Origin: Costus lasius
Taxonomy: Eukaryota; Streptophyta; Magnoliopsida; Zingiberales; Costaceae
Reading direction: 5' to 3'
DNA length: 64,000 bases
Assembly: GCA_027563935.2 (NCBI GenBank)
Contig: CM050454.1
Coordinates: 21,573,501 to 21,637,500, forward strand
The notes under the pieces are model-generated. The model had not been told where the DNA came from, searched no databases, and worked only from the letters and a program-made list of their open reading frames with translations. A program made the position numbers and the translations under genes. This document shows, one piece after another, positions 11,431 through 23,767 of the stretch (position 1 is its first letter; the number at the start of each line of letters is the position of its first letter).

Positions 11431-14400
11431 TCATGCTCAGGTATTTATGTTATCAAAGTTAACCTTTCTACTTCAACGTCATGGGAATTGGATACCGCAT
11501 GCGAAGCTCATATTTGTACAAATATGCAGGGGCTCAAGAAAAGTAGATCAGTGTGGCCTGGAGAGATTGACCTACGAGTTGGAAATGAGGCACAAGTTGC
11601 TGCTATTGTTGTAGGAGTTTTGACTCTCTCCCTGCCTTCTGGACTTCAGTTAGAACTAGATCACTGCTATTATGTACCTTTGCTTACTAAAAATATTGTA
11701 TCAATTCCTTGCTTGACAAAGAAAGGATTTAAATTTAAAATAAAGGAGAATTCTTGTTCTTTTTCATTTGCAAATATGTTTTATGGGAAGGGTACTTTAT
11801 GCAATGGATTATATGTCTTGGAGATGGATAGCTCTATTTGTAACATAAATAATAAAAGGATCAAACTGAGTGGTTCAGTTGGTGCATTCCTCTAGCATTG
11901 TTGATTAACCCATATAAACAAGAATCGCATTCAACAACTCCCTGCAAATGGGTTGTTAGATTCAACCTCCTTGGAGGAGTTTGATACTTGTGAGCCTTAT
12001 TTTATTATGGAAGATGACAAAAGCGCCCTTCACCAAGGCTGGTGAGAAGGCAGGAGGTTTATTGGATCTTATACACAGTGATGTGTGTGGGCCATTTAGT
12101 AAACAAGCTAGAGGAGGGTATAACTACTTCATAATATTTACTAATGATTTTAGTAGATATGGTTATGTCTATTTGATGAGACATAAATCTGAATCCTTTG
12201 AGAAATTTAAGGAGTTCAGACATGAAGTAGAGAACCAGCTTGGAAGATCTATTAAAACTCTTTGATTAGATCGTGGTGGAGAGTACCTGAGCGGTGAGTT
12301 CTTTGACTATCTTAAAGAGTGTGGGATCCTATCCCAACTCACTCCTCCTAGAACACCTCAATGGAATGGTGTGTCTGAGAGAAATCAAACCTTGTTGGAC
12401 ATGGTTCGATCTATGATGCGTCATGCAACTCTACCATCATCATTCTGGGGTCATGCACTTGAAACAACTTCTCTCATACTGAATAGCGTTCCATCTAAGA
12501 GTGTTTCCAAGATTCCATACAAGGTATGGAGTGGGAGACACCCTAATCTATCTTTTATCAGGATCTGGGGATGTGAGGCTTATGTCAAACATCAGGATTC
12601 TAGCAAGCTTGAACCTAGATATGATAAATGTGTGTTTGTGGGGGTATCCTAAGGAAACTAAGGATACTAGTTCTATGTCCCCACTGAGAACAGAGTTTTT
12701 GTTGCTCGGGGTGCTATCTTTCTAGAGAAAAAATTTCTCATGAAAGAAGTTTGTGGGAGGAAGTTTGACTTGGGCGAGGTCCAAGTGCAACCACAAGACA
12801 ATGAGATGGAACTTGAGCCACTTGCACCGGTTGCTAGGCAACCAGAGGCTTAGACACAGGTCCCACATAGGTCTAGGAGGATTCGTCGTGCACCTGAGAT
12901 GTATGGGTCACTGCCGATGCAACATGACGGGATCTTCATCATTGAGGATGAACCTAGGACCTATGACGAGGCGGTCGCTGGACCGGACTCCAAGAGATGA
13001 CTTGAGGCCATGCTATCCAAGATGGATTCCATGTCAGCTTACCAAGTCTGGGATTTGGTTGAGTTGCCTAATAGGGTAAAACCCATAGGCTATAAATGGG
13101 TCTCTAAAAGGAAGACTGACACGGATGACAATATAGTTACTAAGGGTAGACTTGTGGCTAAAGGTTTTAGACAGGTCCATGGGGTGGGCTATGATGAAAC
13201 CCTCTCGCTAGTTACCATGATCAAATCCATTCGGATTCTGCTTGCTATAGCTGCATATCATGACTATGAGATATGGCAGATGGATGTTAAGACAACATTC
13301 CTTAATGGGAAGCTGACAGAGGATGTGTATATGACACAGCCCGATGGCTTCGTCCATCCTACAGATGCCAATAAGGTCTGCAGGCTAAAGAAAACTATTT
13401 ATGAATTAAAGCAAGTATTTCAAAGTTAGAATCTTCGGTTTGATGAAGCTGTGAGAGATTATGGCTTTATCAAAAGTGAAGATGACGCTTGTGTGTACAA
13501 AAAATTCAGTGGGAGTTTGGTGACTTTTCTGGTCTTGTATGTCGATGACATACTGCTCATTAGAAACAACATCCCTAGTCTTCAGTCTGTGAAGACATGG
13601 TTGGGAAAGTGTTTTGAGATAAAGGACTTTGGAGAGGCCGCCGCCTACATCCTAGGCGTGAGGATCTACCGGGATAAATCCAAGAGGCTCCTGGCCCTTA
13701 CTCAAAGTACCTACATTGATAAGGTCCTAGAGAGGTTCAACTTGGAGCAACCTAAGATGGGATACCTTCTAGTGAGACATGGCCTTACTCTCTCAAAGAG
13801 CTAGTGTCCCACCACACAGGCTGATAGAGAAGACATGAGTCATGTGCCCTGTGCTTCGGCAGTAGGCTCGATCATGTATGCAATGTTGTGTACTAGACCA
13901 GATGTGGCTTATGATGTGAGCATAACCAGCCGATACCAATCCAATCCAGGTCTGTAGCACTGGGTGGCTGTAAAGAACATCCTAAAGTATCTGAGAAGAA
14001 CTAAGGATTTGTTCTTGGTCTATGGGGGACAGGAAGAACTCAGTGTTCAGGGCTATACTGATGGATCGTTCTAGTCTGACCCTGATGACTTCAGATCGCG
14101 GGTAGGCTATGTGTTCAAGATGAATGGAGGCGTTGTATGCTGGAAGAGCTTCAACCAATCCACCCTAGCTAATTCTACAACCGAGACTGAGTATGTCACC
14201 ACTTCTGAGGCAGCCAAAGAAGTCGTTTGGATAAGGAAGTTCATTTCTAAGCTTCAGGTGGTTCCAACTGCTGTGGATCCTATTGAGCTCTTGTGACAAC
14301 AATGGGGCTATTGCACAGGCAAAGGAACCACAATCTCATCAAAGGTCCAAACACATGCTCAGGAGATTTTACCTGATCAGAGAGATCATTGACCGAGGTG

Positions 14401-14588
14401 ATGTCAAGATTAGCAGAGTTGACATAGAGAACAATCTAGCAGACCCACTGACCAAGCCTTTGGCGCAACAGAAGCATGATGGTCATACGAGGGATATGGG
14501 GTTGAGGTTTGGTGTTTATGCCCTAAGACCTAGTTTTGGTCTATCTTTTGTACTACTTGACATTGATGTTTCTTATATATCATTCTGA
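11431..14588 (+). pseudogene. Copia-1 pol (protease, integrase, RT, RNase H), decayed
   Basis: Protease begins near 11480 (SWELDTACEAHIC). The integrase core shows LLDLIHSDVCGPF at 12055-12095, a stop at 12265 beside the second Asp, and NGVSERNQTLLDMVRS, which keeps the catalytic Glu that Copia-2 lost. Reverse transcriptase has QMDVKTTFLNG (13280) and LYVDDILL (13535), with a stop after FQS at 13429. RNase H pieces include GYTDGSF, TETEYVTTSEA and NNLADPLTKPL. At least six stops and several frameshifts rule out activity. The whole sequence aligns with Copia-2, so both belong to one family that diverged long ago. Confidence 0.88.
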
Positions 14589-14735
14589 CATTGTCGTTAT
14601 CATGCTTAGTTTACATTTGAGATTGTGTTCTTATATGATAATGTCCCTGGAGACAGATTAGATATGTGCTCAAACTCTTGTCCCCAGTTGAGTACTTGAG
14701 TGGATATGGGACAGCTCTGATACATATGAGACTGG
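14589..14735 (+). other. Copia-1 3' tail up to truncation
   Basis: Noncoding sequence after the pol frame. It ends near 14735 (GATACATATGAGACTG), where sequence of a minus-strand gypsy LTR begins. Both the copia 3' LTR and about 430 bp of the gypsy LTR are missing, so a deletion across the boundary is likely. Confidence 0.55.
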
Positions 14736-16115
14736 TGCATCCGAGTCTCAACACAGGTTCTACTTAAGGTTCTCCAACGTTCTGATCCTCACTTTCGCAC
14801 AAGATCTTCACGTTTAACAAAATAACTCAATCCTAGATTCAAATTATCAACATGGCAATTATTTTTCTAAAATCAAGAAATAAGAACTAACCTAATTTCT
14901 TACGGTGAGTTCCTAACATTCAATTTTAGGGTTCCAAGTTCTTAAGCAAATCACTTTTTAGTCCATATTACGAAAACTCTAAAAACATGCATGATAATAA
15001 GAAAACTATGGAAAATCATAGGCAATCGTCACATAAGTAGAATTATCACGCTAAAATTACACATGACGAAATAATGAAAAATTCATCTAGTCATTAAGAA
15101 ATCAAAGGGAACTACTCCCCCATGTCCCATAAAAGGTTTAAGCTAGCATGGTAGAAAGATTACAATATTCCATAATGTCAAAGTGTAAGAAATCAAAGAG
15201 AAAGGGGAAAAACAATAACCACACGGTTGTAATGGAAATTACAGCCGTAATTTCCGCACGTGAACAGTGCTGGCGGCGTGCTTTTGTTGATTTCTCCTCC
15301 GATCGATCTCCTTTCACTCTGAAACTTCTAGGGTATGTTCTCCTCTTCGGTGAAGCTTCCCCTCAAATTTCACGGCCGGAGATGCGTTGTACGCTTCCCA
15401 CTAGCAAAACCTAAGGCGGTGGCATGTAACTCGATTTCTCTCTCTAGAGTGGATGAAAATTAGGGCTTCTTGTATATGTGTCTTTGCCTCCGTCTGTCCT
15501 CCCTTTTTGTTATGGATCTTCAATTAGTGGCCTGGAGCGTCCGCAATCGATCGCACAAAAATCGGGCTTCAAAATTGACCGTGGAAATCGGGCACTAATG
15601 ATAGAATTATGGCTATGTTTCTAGTTATGGCACTGCTGTAATTTCAGTCGAGTTCTCTGATCGAAACTATTTGGCAATTATGGCACCGTAAAATAGGTTA
15701 TGGCAGTGCCGTAATTTCAGCTAAAATTTCTGGTCAGAAATCACTCCAAATTACGGCCCGTGAAAATCCTTACTGTAGTTCCGTAATTTCTGAAAAACTT
15801 TTTGGATGAAAAATTCCTAAATTACGGCAACGCTCTGATATTACGGTAGCTGTTATAGATTGGTCTAAAGCTCCAATCTTCATGAAATTTGACATGTAAT
15901 CTCTTCTTTATGGTGGGAATTCATTCATGCATCTGGAATTGCTTGAAAATGCCTGAAAATCGTGTCTTTTTCCCTGAAAATCATCAAAAACCAAAAAGAG
16001 TGTAGATTCCACAGTATTTGATAAAAAATGCATAAAAATAAGCAAAGAGTGTAAATATGACACAAAAATATCTATGAAAATGGCACAAAATTTACTATAA
16101 ATTTCGGTGTCATCA
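14736..16115 (-). repeat. B 3' LTR, truncated
   Basis: On the minus strand it begins TGATGACACCGAAATTT at 16115. It matches 32260-33689 closely (for example the block with TCAGTCGAGTTCTCTGAT) and contains the same CG palindromes at 15570-15860. The last 430 bases or so of the LTR are lost at the junction with Copia-1. Confidence 0.8.
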
Positions 16116-17502
16116 AACACATATGGCTCAAACTTTGCTTGTCCTCAAGCAAAAATCAAGAGAATTGATCATAGGAAAAGACTTTCTCATAAAGAATAAA
16201 TTTCTAAAATACAATCACCAATGAAAAATTTCAGTAATTGCTTCATAATATTTTAAATAGATATATAATCTTTTGAATTCAAATCTCAAGATCTACAACT
16301 TAATCATATAAAACTTTGCAACTTGTATAAAAAGCAGAATTTTAGTCTCACAAATTCACCCAAGTTTCAGTTTAAATCTATCATACCTTTGTTTACAGAA
16401 ATAAGATTTCCAAAATCTTTTTCCACTCAATATCTCTTTTTCTCTTTTTGTGTTTTTGATGGTATGTAACCACATAGATACACACTTTTTATTTGGACTT
16501 CAACTCTTATCTTTGGTACCACTATCAATTTTACACAGTGTCAAGTAGATGAGTCATTTCCTTTTTCTTTCTCTCTATTTTTTTTTATTTTTCCAAACTT
16601 CAACTTATGTCTTAGGTACCACTGTCAATTTTACACAGTGCCAAGTAGAGGAGTCTCTCACTCTTTATGGATCTTGGATTTTCTCTTCCCAACAAATAGC
16701 AAGATAGACTAAACATCAACTAGATTAATCAATTGACATCAATTCAAAATTACACTCATATGCTAATTTTATTTAACAAGCAGTTTCACCTTTAAATCAA
16801 ATTCTTCAAACAATATGTCCACCTAAAATCTCATTCATCAATCAATGAAAAATTTCAAAAGTAGATATATATATTAGAGAAATAAATTCAACATGATAGA
16901 TTTGATCCTAATCACAAGAATGAGTTCATTCACCATTAATAGAATCATACAATCAATAATAACATCTTCAAAAATATAGACTAGGCCACAAATCAACATA
17001 TAAACAAAAATGGTATAGACTCATCAATCATGAAAGTAACACAGTGTTATATCATCAAGCATGCACCTCCACAAGGTGCTTAAAATATCAAAATATCATC
17101 ACACAACCAAATTGAAATAACCATCAATATCATCATAGGGTACAACCACATCAATTGGTCAATATCAGAATATTATACAACCATATTGAATTATCACAAA
17201 AAAATCATATAGCAGTAGCGGACACAAAAGTTTGTAGAGTTATCCCTCCTATAAACAAATGAAATATCAGTAAGATAAAGAAAATAGAATGCAAAGAAAT
17301 AAGGAAAAGGGATACTCACAAAACTCTACTCATGATTTGATCAAATCTCCTCGTTGTCCTCCTCTACTGCATCCATAGGATCAAAGGGCTGCGTTCTCTG
17401 GTGCCCACCATGGTCGCCTCCTTGCCTGCTATCCTCATACCCAAAGTGGTCATAAAGAAAATTTCCCATATCCTCCATGTGAGTGCTCAGCTCCTCCAGA
17501 TC
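16116..17502 (-). other. B 3' untranslated region
   Basis: AT-rich and without a credible frame. Next to the LTR the minus strand reads CTTGAGGACAAGCAAAGTTT, the conserved stretch seen beside other gypsy 3' LTRs here. The hairpin doublet at 16496-16655 is the main structured feature. Confidence 0.6.
16496..16655 (-). other. Doubled 60-bp hairpin in B 3' region
   Basis: Two copies of a 60-bp unit, 16496-16555 and 16596-16655, each bounded by GACTTCAACT...GAGTC-like ends. The core pairs TTGG/CCAA and CACTGT/ACAGTG around a CAATTTTAC loop; the first copy has one mismatch. The same unit occurs in NA2, D and C. Confidence 0.6.
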
Positions 17503-18728
17503 CTAGTGGATATGGTGCCTCGCGTCAGTCATCCTCCCCATGCAATCCATCATCCTCTCCATACGATGACCCTGACAATATATCTCAGCGGAGAGTGCTT
17601 GGAATCCTGGGTCGAAGGCACTAGACCATCCTCTAGTAGGTTTGTGGGAAGAATCAAGAGCTGGGTGTGTAGAATCAACAGGCCGGTGAGATGGCGACTC
17701 CATACCAAAAGGATCGTCTCTTCCACCCCAAGTAGGTGGTGGTGGAACTGTACTCAATGGTGGTGTAAAAGCGGCCTTGGCGGTGCTCGGTGAAAGCTTG
17801 CAATTTGCTCTTTCCTTTACAGTGGTCTTCTCTACGTGGGGTAATGGTAAAGTAGGGGCATTTGGTCCAAGGACCAAACAAAAGACATCCCCTTCTCTAA
17901 CTATCATTTTCATTGCCATGCAAGACTCAAGATCAAGCCTTGCATTCCCACTCACCACTTCTATCCCATAGGGTTCAATATTCAGATGTAGGGCTATAGG
18001 TGTAATCAGTCCCCCTGGCACCCTTCTTTGCCCTAGCCACTTTATCCATGTGCTTCATTAGAAAGAAGGCAACATCCACTACTACTCCATTAAGCATCCC
18101 CCATAGAAAATAGAGCTCAGACTATGGTACCATGCCATCACTATCTCCTCTTGCCAAAGACAGTGTGGGCAAGAACTCTATGAACATACTTTATACAAGG
18201 ATTCATGATCTTCGAAGCTCTAGAAGAAATAGTAGAAAAATGAGTCTCATGGGTAATCTGGTTCCAAAACACTTTCTCTATAAACCCAATTGGTATTTGG
18301 GTATACCCTCCAGAACCCAAGTGAAAGATAGATCTGACTTCTCTCAAAGTTAGCTTCCTCTCAACATTAGCTAGCCTAAATATGATATCTCCTTCAGCAG
18401 GTCCATCGGAAAACTCTTGTAGGTCCACATTCAAGCTACTCAAAAATTTCAAAGCAAGTGGCAAATAGGTATATAGTGTCATCTCAGAAAATCAACTAGC
18501 TCCGATCTGCTCAAACATCCAAGATACATCCTCGTAGAGCCCAAGTGCCTCTAAAGTCCTTCTATCAACATATTTTGCATTGACAACCCTTCTCTCCACC
18601 AATAAATTGTATCTTGACTCTTGAATTTCATCCCTAAAGATAATGCCATAGGGATTTGGTGTTGAGGAGGATGTAGCTGGTCCTTTTCCTCTTTTCTTTG
18701 AAACTACTTGCTTAGTCTTGGGTGCCAT
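17503..18728 (-). pseudogene. B env-position protein (plant transposon-protein domain)
   Basis: The frame starts MAPKTKQVVSKKRGKG, basic and Ser-rich, then FRDEIQESRYNLLVERRVV, RRTLEALGLYEDV and, after one stop at 18489-18491, YLPLALKFLSSLNVD, RLANVERKLTLREVRSIFHLG and ELYFLWGMLNGVVVDVAFFLMKHM. One frameshift near 18020 leads to PGGLITPIALHLNI and a proline-rich tail to 17503. This layout matches the putative plant transposon protein family that I recall as a Pfam entry, often found 3' of pol in Athila and related elements. Its function is not known; an envelope role is often proposed from position only. The hydrophobic stretch could be buried rather than membrane-spanning. One stop and one frameshift break it. 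Confidence 0.75.
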
Positions 18729-19784
18729 GAGTGAACTAAGGCTGCAACTTGAATTTCAACACAATATATCAAAGTATAGCAAGTTTGAACTCAAATAATA
18801 CTTCCAATCATGAACATGAATACTCATCAAGCACAATAGAACAAAGATTAGTCAAAATATAAGCATAAACTCAAAGATTTAGTTTAAGATGAAAGGGGCG
18901 AATAGTGAATAGTGAAAACTTAGCACATCTATTCGTTTGAACTTAAATCTCTCATAAAAACTAGTCAAAAACCTTTGGAAACTAACAAGGATGAGTCGCC
19001 TATCATCTAAGAAGCAAATGCGAACAAGAATCTTAGACATCGACCAAGAAACGAAGAAAGGGACGAAAATCGCGTGAAACTCGCTATAACAAAAAATCGG
19101 TGAAGAGAGTACCAGATCGGCAGTGAAAACCGGAAAGGAGGGGTCGCTGGTGAGCTCTGACAGTCGGAGAAGGTCTGGAGATGAAGGTCGGCGTAAGAAC
19201 GAGTGAGAACGAGTGAGAAAAAAGTAAAAGACGGCCCAAAAAACCCTAAAAATGGCACAGGAATCACGTCTAAAAATAGAATTACGGCCGTAAAAATGCT
19301 TACGATAGTGCCGTAATCTGGCGAAATTGAAAAACATGGGCCGTAATGTCAAAACAGCAGTACCATAAAATGGCTCAAACTCTCGGCTCGAAAAATGTCC
19401 CTAATTACTGTACCGTAAAATAGCTTACGGTAGTACCATAATTTCCAAGAAACTCACAGGTTAAAAACCTGTAGCAAATACGGTACCACAAAAATGGTTA
19501 CGGCAGTGCCGTAATATGCTCGATACTCTCTGATGAGAAAATGACCAAAATTACGGTGCCGTGAAATTGAAAACGGTAGAACCGTAAAATTTTCAATTTT
19601 TTTAAGGTAATAAATAATAAAAATCAGCTCAAAAATATGGCACCAAGAGATTAATTACGGCAGTACCATAAAAGCAATGAAACTCTTGGGTCCATTTTGG
19701 ACACAAAATACGGTACTGTGAAAATGCTTATGGCAGTATCGTAATCTCGTCACAACCTTATGGTCCGAAGAAGACTGGAATTAC
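18729..19784 (-). other. B region between protease and env-position frame, with CG palindrome array
   Basis: Between 19260 and 19750 the strand carries repeated short dyads such as TTACGGCAGTGCCGTAA and TACGGTACCA, spaced about 70-77 bp (19400, 19477, 19550). The rest, 18729-19250, reads as a leader for the env-position frame; a 157-codon frame there (18879-19352) is not recognised and overlaps the array. RT and integrase are absent from this interval. Confidence 0.6.
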
Positions 19785-21086
19785 TTATGCACTAAGATTT
19801 GATCTTGAATTCTTCAATTTCCACTCTGATTTTTCTTTGGATTGAGCATCACTTTGAATCACATAAGGCTCATTCATGAAACAATGTCCAAATTTACTCA
19901 AGATCTTCTTTCCTTTATCAAACAATCTAGAGCCTCTTTTTCTTCTTCTTCTTTTCTTCTTCTTCTTTTCAGAATTTGAATCTCTTTTCTCTTGAATTCC
20001 TCTATCCACATCCTCAGAAAAAGTGTCAGTTTCAATATTAGAGGATTCATCAAATAAATTATAAACATCAATGACAACATCATCTACTATATCAACACTA
20101 TAACATGATCCAGAATATGAAAGTTTATTCAAAGAATCAGCAAGATAAAACTCAATTATTTTTTCACAAATATCAAAAGTGATTTTTCCTTTCCTTATAG
20201 CTATATGTGCTCCTGCTGTAGCCAAAAAGGGTATACCAAGGATGATATGATTTTTATGATTTTCTTCCATGTCAAGGACTACAAAATCAGCAGGTATAAA
20301 AAATTCACCTACCTTGATTGGAACATTCTCTAAAATACCAATAGGATACTTTACCGAGCTATCAGCGAGATGTAAAGATATGGATGTTGGTTTAAGCTCT
20401 CGAATGTCCAGCTTCCTGCAAATAGATAAAGGCATTAGGCTTACACTGGCTCCTAAATCACATAAGGCTCGGTCAAAAGTTATGCTTCCAATAGAACGAG
20501 GTATAGAGAAACTACCTGGATCCTTCAGTTTTGGTGGCAATTTATTCTGGAAAATAGCACTAAAATCCTCAGTTAAAGCCATAATACCATAGTCCTCTAT
20601 TTTTCTTTTGTTAGACAAGATCTCTTTCAAGAATTTTGCATATGATGGCATTTGAGATAAAGCTTCAGTAAAAGGAATATTAATGTAAAGCTTTTTCAAC
20701 ACTTCAAGAAATTTGCCAAATTGTTTATCTAGTTTTGCTTGCACTAACCTTTGGAGAAAGGGTATGGGTGGCCTGTAAGGTGGAGGTGAATTAGGTTTAG
20801 AAACATCATTCTGATAAGGTTCATCACCTTTTGGTTCATCACCCTTTTGAGGTGGCAAACTAGCTTGGGATTGTTCATGCTCAGAAGATTTTTCTAACTC
20901 TAATTCATCATCATGATCATCATTAGGCTCTTTTTCATTGTTCACATCTCTCCCTTTGGATTCCTCTAATTGTTTCCCACTTCTAGTGATGATAGCATTA
21001 CAGTGCTCCCTAGGGTTCAACTCAGGTTTAGCAGGTAATTTTCCAGGGGGTCTGTAAGAACTATGATACCTTGTCATATGTTGCAT
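19785..21086 (-). pseudogene. B gag C-terminus and aspartic protease
   Basis: An open frame of 433 codons, cut at its N-terminal side by element E. It shows SSYRPPGKLPAKPELNPREH and ITRSGKQLEE, the usual Athila stretch after gag, then PPPYRPPIPFLQRL, KFLEVLKKLYINIPF, and the protease with Asp-Leu-Gly-Ala at residues 210-213 followed by SVSLMPLS. The flap-side GILENVPIKVGEFFIPADFVVLDM and GIPFLATA are present. It ends with a lysine/arginine-rich block (KKKKKRRRRKRG) instead of leading into reverse transcriptase. The protease would cleave the polyprotein. It is open except for the insertion. Confidence 0.85.
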
Positions 21087-21090
21087 TTCC

Positions 21091-22551
21091 TGATATATTT
21101 ATTTCATGAATTAAGGCCTATTTTGTTACTTTTATATCTCTTTCAGCACTTATTTTCTTGTTATTTTTGGAATCTACACATTTCTTTGTCTTTCATGTGT
21201 TTCAGGTTAAATCACTTATATATGGAGCTTAAAATTGGAAATAAAGTTATAAAGTGGTTAAGGATGGACAGACGAAGCTTCCCAGCAATTTTCAGCTCAG
21301 ACGGACATTGTTACCAAAAATACGGCCTGCCCTTGAAAGTGTTCACGACCATATTTCTGAGGACGAATATTTTACATTATTTTCGAGCCGTAATCGAAGA
21401 CACGATCGTGAAACGCGGGAATGAAATTTTGGAATCAGGTTCACCGAGAAGAATACATGCTAGCCTGTGAAACAGAATACGCCCATGAAGTCAACTGCAG
21501 GCACAACGTAGAATTTGGTCGAGAACTTCACGGGCCAGCCCAAGAAATGTTTCACACCGGTATTTTTATACGCCGATCGCGACTCTTGGCATTTCTCCCT
21601 CGTTCCAAGTCAGATTTGGGCGATCTTGGTGTCAAAATGACGGGAATTAGAAGGGCTACACGTTAGAAATAAGAGGAAGTCGATCAGACATATAAAAGGA
21701 AACATCTAGGGGGAAAATGCATCGATTCCGGGAGGACAACGAGAGAAGGAGAACGAGGAAGAAGACAACACTTGGAACCGGATCTAGAGGGGATAGTTAG
21801 CATTTTCTCTTCTATTTTCATCTTGTAACTCTTCTGCCTTGTGTATTCCTTCATCTGAAAGAGATTTTAACCGAAACTATGCAAGTTGTAGAGTAAACAC
21901 TCAATCGGATTTTTGGGCGTAGCCCACTTTTCAATCTATGAACTGATTGTGTTGCTTTTATGAGATTTTCTTGACTCTACTCGATCTTCACTGTGTTTAA
22001 TCTGTAATCTTCAACTTGATCAATCGAATTTTACTCTAGTCATCACAAGAAGTACTGAAAGGGAAAATTGTGACGAGTGATCTGTTTTGATTGGGCTGGT
22101 AGGTTTTGCCATGAAAGTAGGTGAAACGTGCCTGCGGAATTTATATTCTCCTGCACTCATTGGATTGACCCGTTTCGTTCTATCACGAAAGTAGAAGGAC
22201 GTCGGGTTTGGTACCAAGTTACATCGCCGAGAGGGGGTAATTTGTAAACTTGAGAATTTCTGTGGTTTCAGATTATCTCTTGCAACACTTTTCATTTAGT
22301 TCTTGATTGTTGGTGTGGTGAACCCCTTAAATCTGATTTTTCTCATAACAACTGTCTTTCTTCTGTTTTCGCTATCAATTGGAGTTGTTTTAGTTGTTTA
22401 CTTTATTTTGAACATTAAACCGATAACACTCTCAATTACGATTTCGTTTAGCTATTGAAATTAAGAATTATTGGTACTTGACTCAACCGTCCTCGTGGGA
22501 ACGATACTATATACTACCGCGATAAAGCCGTTACGCTTGCGGTAAGTATCA
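21091..22551 (+). repeat. E 5' LTR
   Basis: It begins TGATATATTTATTTCATG and ends GGTAAGTATCA, directly before the primer site. It has the CG-dyad style (TCGAGCCGTAATCGAAG) near 21390. The left border is supported by the abrupt end of the B gag frame at 21086. There is no second LTR to compare, so the borders rest on TG...CA and context. Confidence 0.75.
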
Positions 22552-22575
22552 AGTTTTGGCGCCGTTGCCGGGGAC
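22552..22575 (+). other. E primer-binding site
   Basis: AGTTTT then TGGCGCCGTTGCCGGGGAC (22557-22575), the canonical Athila site, which I recall as complementary to the 3' end of tRNA-Asp. It is the least mutated copy in the window. Confidence 0.88.
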
Positions 22576-22708
22576 GGCGATAGTCAATATCGATTGTCTT
22601 CTTAAGATTGATAGACTAAGCTTTTTTTGTTTTTTGTTTGTTTTCATTACTGATAACAATCTGTTGCTTCTGAATTATTGTGGAACATTTGCTGCTTACC
22701 TTTCTTTT

Positions 22709-23767
22709 ATGCGTCAAGGTCTTAGATCAGGTGGAATCAACGACCTATACGACCAAATCGACGAAATCGAACGGACGCTCCACCGACGAAGGAGGTTAAT
22801 AGAGCAAAGAAACAAAGAGCAATCCAGTAGGACAGAGGCGATTCCTTTAGCTCTTCCAATGGAGCCAGAACCAGAGCCGGTACCCTTGAACTTACGAGCT
22901 CCAAATGATAACCAAACCTTAAAGGACTTTGCTTCCCCGAATGTGCAAGGACTACAATCCGGAATTGTACGACCTCTAGTGGATGCTAACAATTTCGAGA
23001 TCAAGCCGTCCTTACTAAGCATGATCCAGCAACATCAATTTGGAGGCACACACGTTGAGGATCCTCATCAACATCTATCCTTATTTCTTGAGTTCTGTGA
23101 CACATTGAAGATCAACAGAGTTTCCTCAGATGCTATACGATTGAGGCTTTTCCCGTTTTCATTACGCAATAGAGCACGTGGCTGGCTACAGTCTTTGCAG
23201 CCAGGATCGATTAACTCATGGGATCAGCTATCCCAGGCCTTTCTGTCTAAATACTTTCCACCGTCTAAAACTGTTCAACTGCGAAACCAGATCACCGGCT
23301 TCACCCAAAGAGACGGAGAATCTTTATATGAAGCGTGGGAGAGATTCAAGGATCTTCAGCGTCTCTGCCCACATCACGGCTTAGAACCATGGGTAATAGT
23401 ACATACCTTCTACCATGGTCTTAATTATAACACGTGTCTTACTGTCGATGCAGCAGCCGGAGGCGCGATAATGAATAAGCGTGTAGAAGAAGCGATGAAT
23501 CTTCTAGAGGACATGGCGCTAAACCACAATCAGTGGTCTGCAGGAGAACGAGGTACTACATTTTCTAAGGCCATAGCGCCCGGTAAGTATGCGCTCGACT
23601 CAATGAGCTCACTAGAAGCGAAAGTTGATTCTCTAGCACGTAAACTTGATTCTTTTCATGTTCACTCTGTTGATACTAACTCTACTCTTTGTGAAATTTG
23701 TGGGTTTGCTAAACATAGTTTTGCTGAATGCCAGTTGGGGATTGCCCAAACCTCTGAACCTAACTGA
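22709..23767 (+). pseudogene. E gag
   Basis: I place the start at ATG 22709 (MRQGLRSGGINDLYDQIDEIE); the frame is open further upstream but only through the leader. The gag core runs from about 22990 to 23500: FEIKPSLLSMIQQHQFGG, RLFPFSLRNRARGWLQSL, SQAFLSKYFPPSKT and GESLYEAWERFKDLQRLCPHHG. A zinc knuckle with C-X2-C-X4-H-X4-C spacing (CEICGFAKHSFAEC) lies at 23690-23731. A TGA at 23765 interrupts a frame that otherwise stays open into the protease region. Gag packages element RNA and forms the particle. Confidence 0.88.

Larger units (their letters stand above)
1989..14735 (+). mobile_element. Copia-1: decayed Ty1/copia element, interrupted by NA1
   Basis: The order on the plus strand is 5' LTR (split), initiator-Met type primer site, long leader, gag, protease, integrase, reverse transcriptase and RNase H. 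This is the copia domain order. The protein is clearly related to that of Copia-2 at the right end of the window. Many stops and frameshifts make it inactive. The 3' LTR is missing: the copy ends near 14735 against a truncated LTR of element B. The exact left end is uncertain, since no second LTR is present for comparison. Confidence 0.85.

Noticed and set aside
10921..14588. A host gene domesticated from copia
   Set aside because: Stops and frameshifts are spread through all domains, and no conserved subregion remains open.
18879..19352. A 157-codon minus-strand frame in B
   Set aside because: Phe/Arg/Ser-rich, overlaps the palindrome array, and no motif is present.
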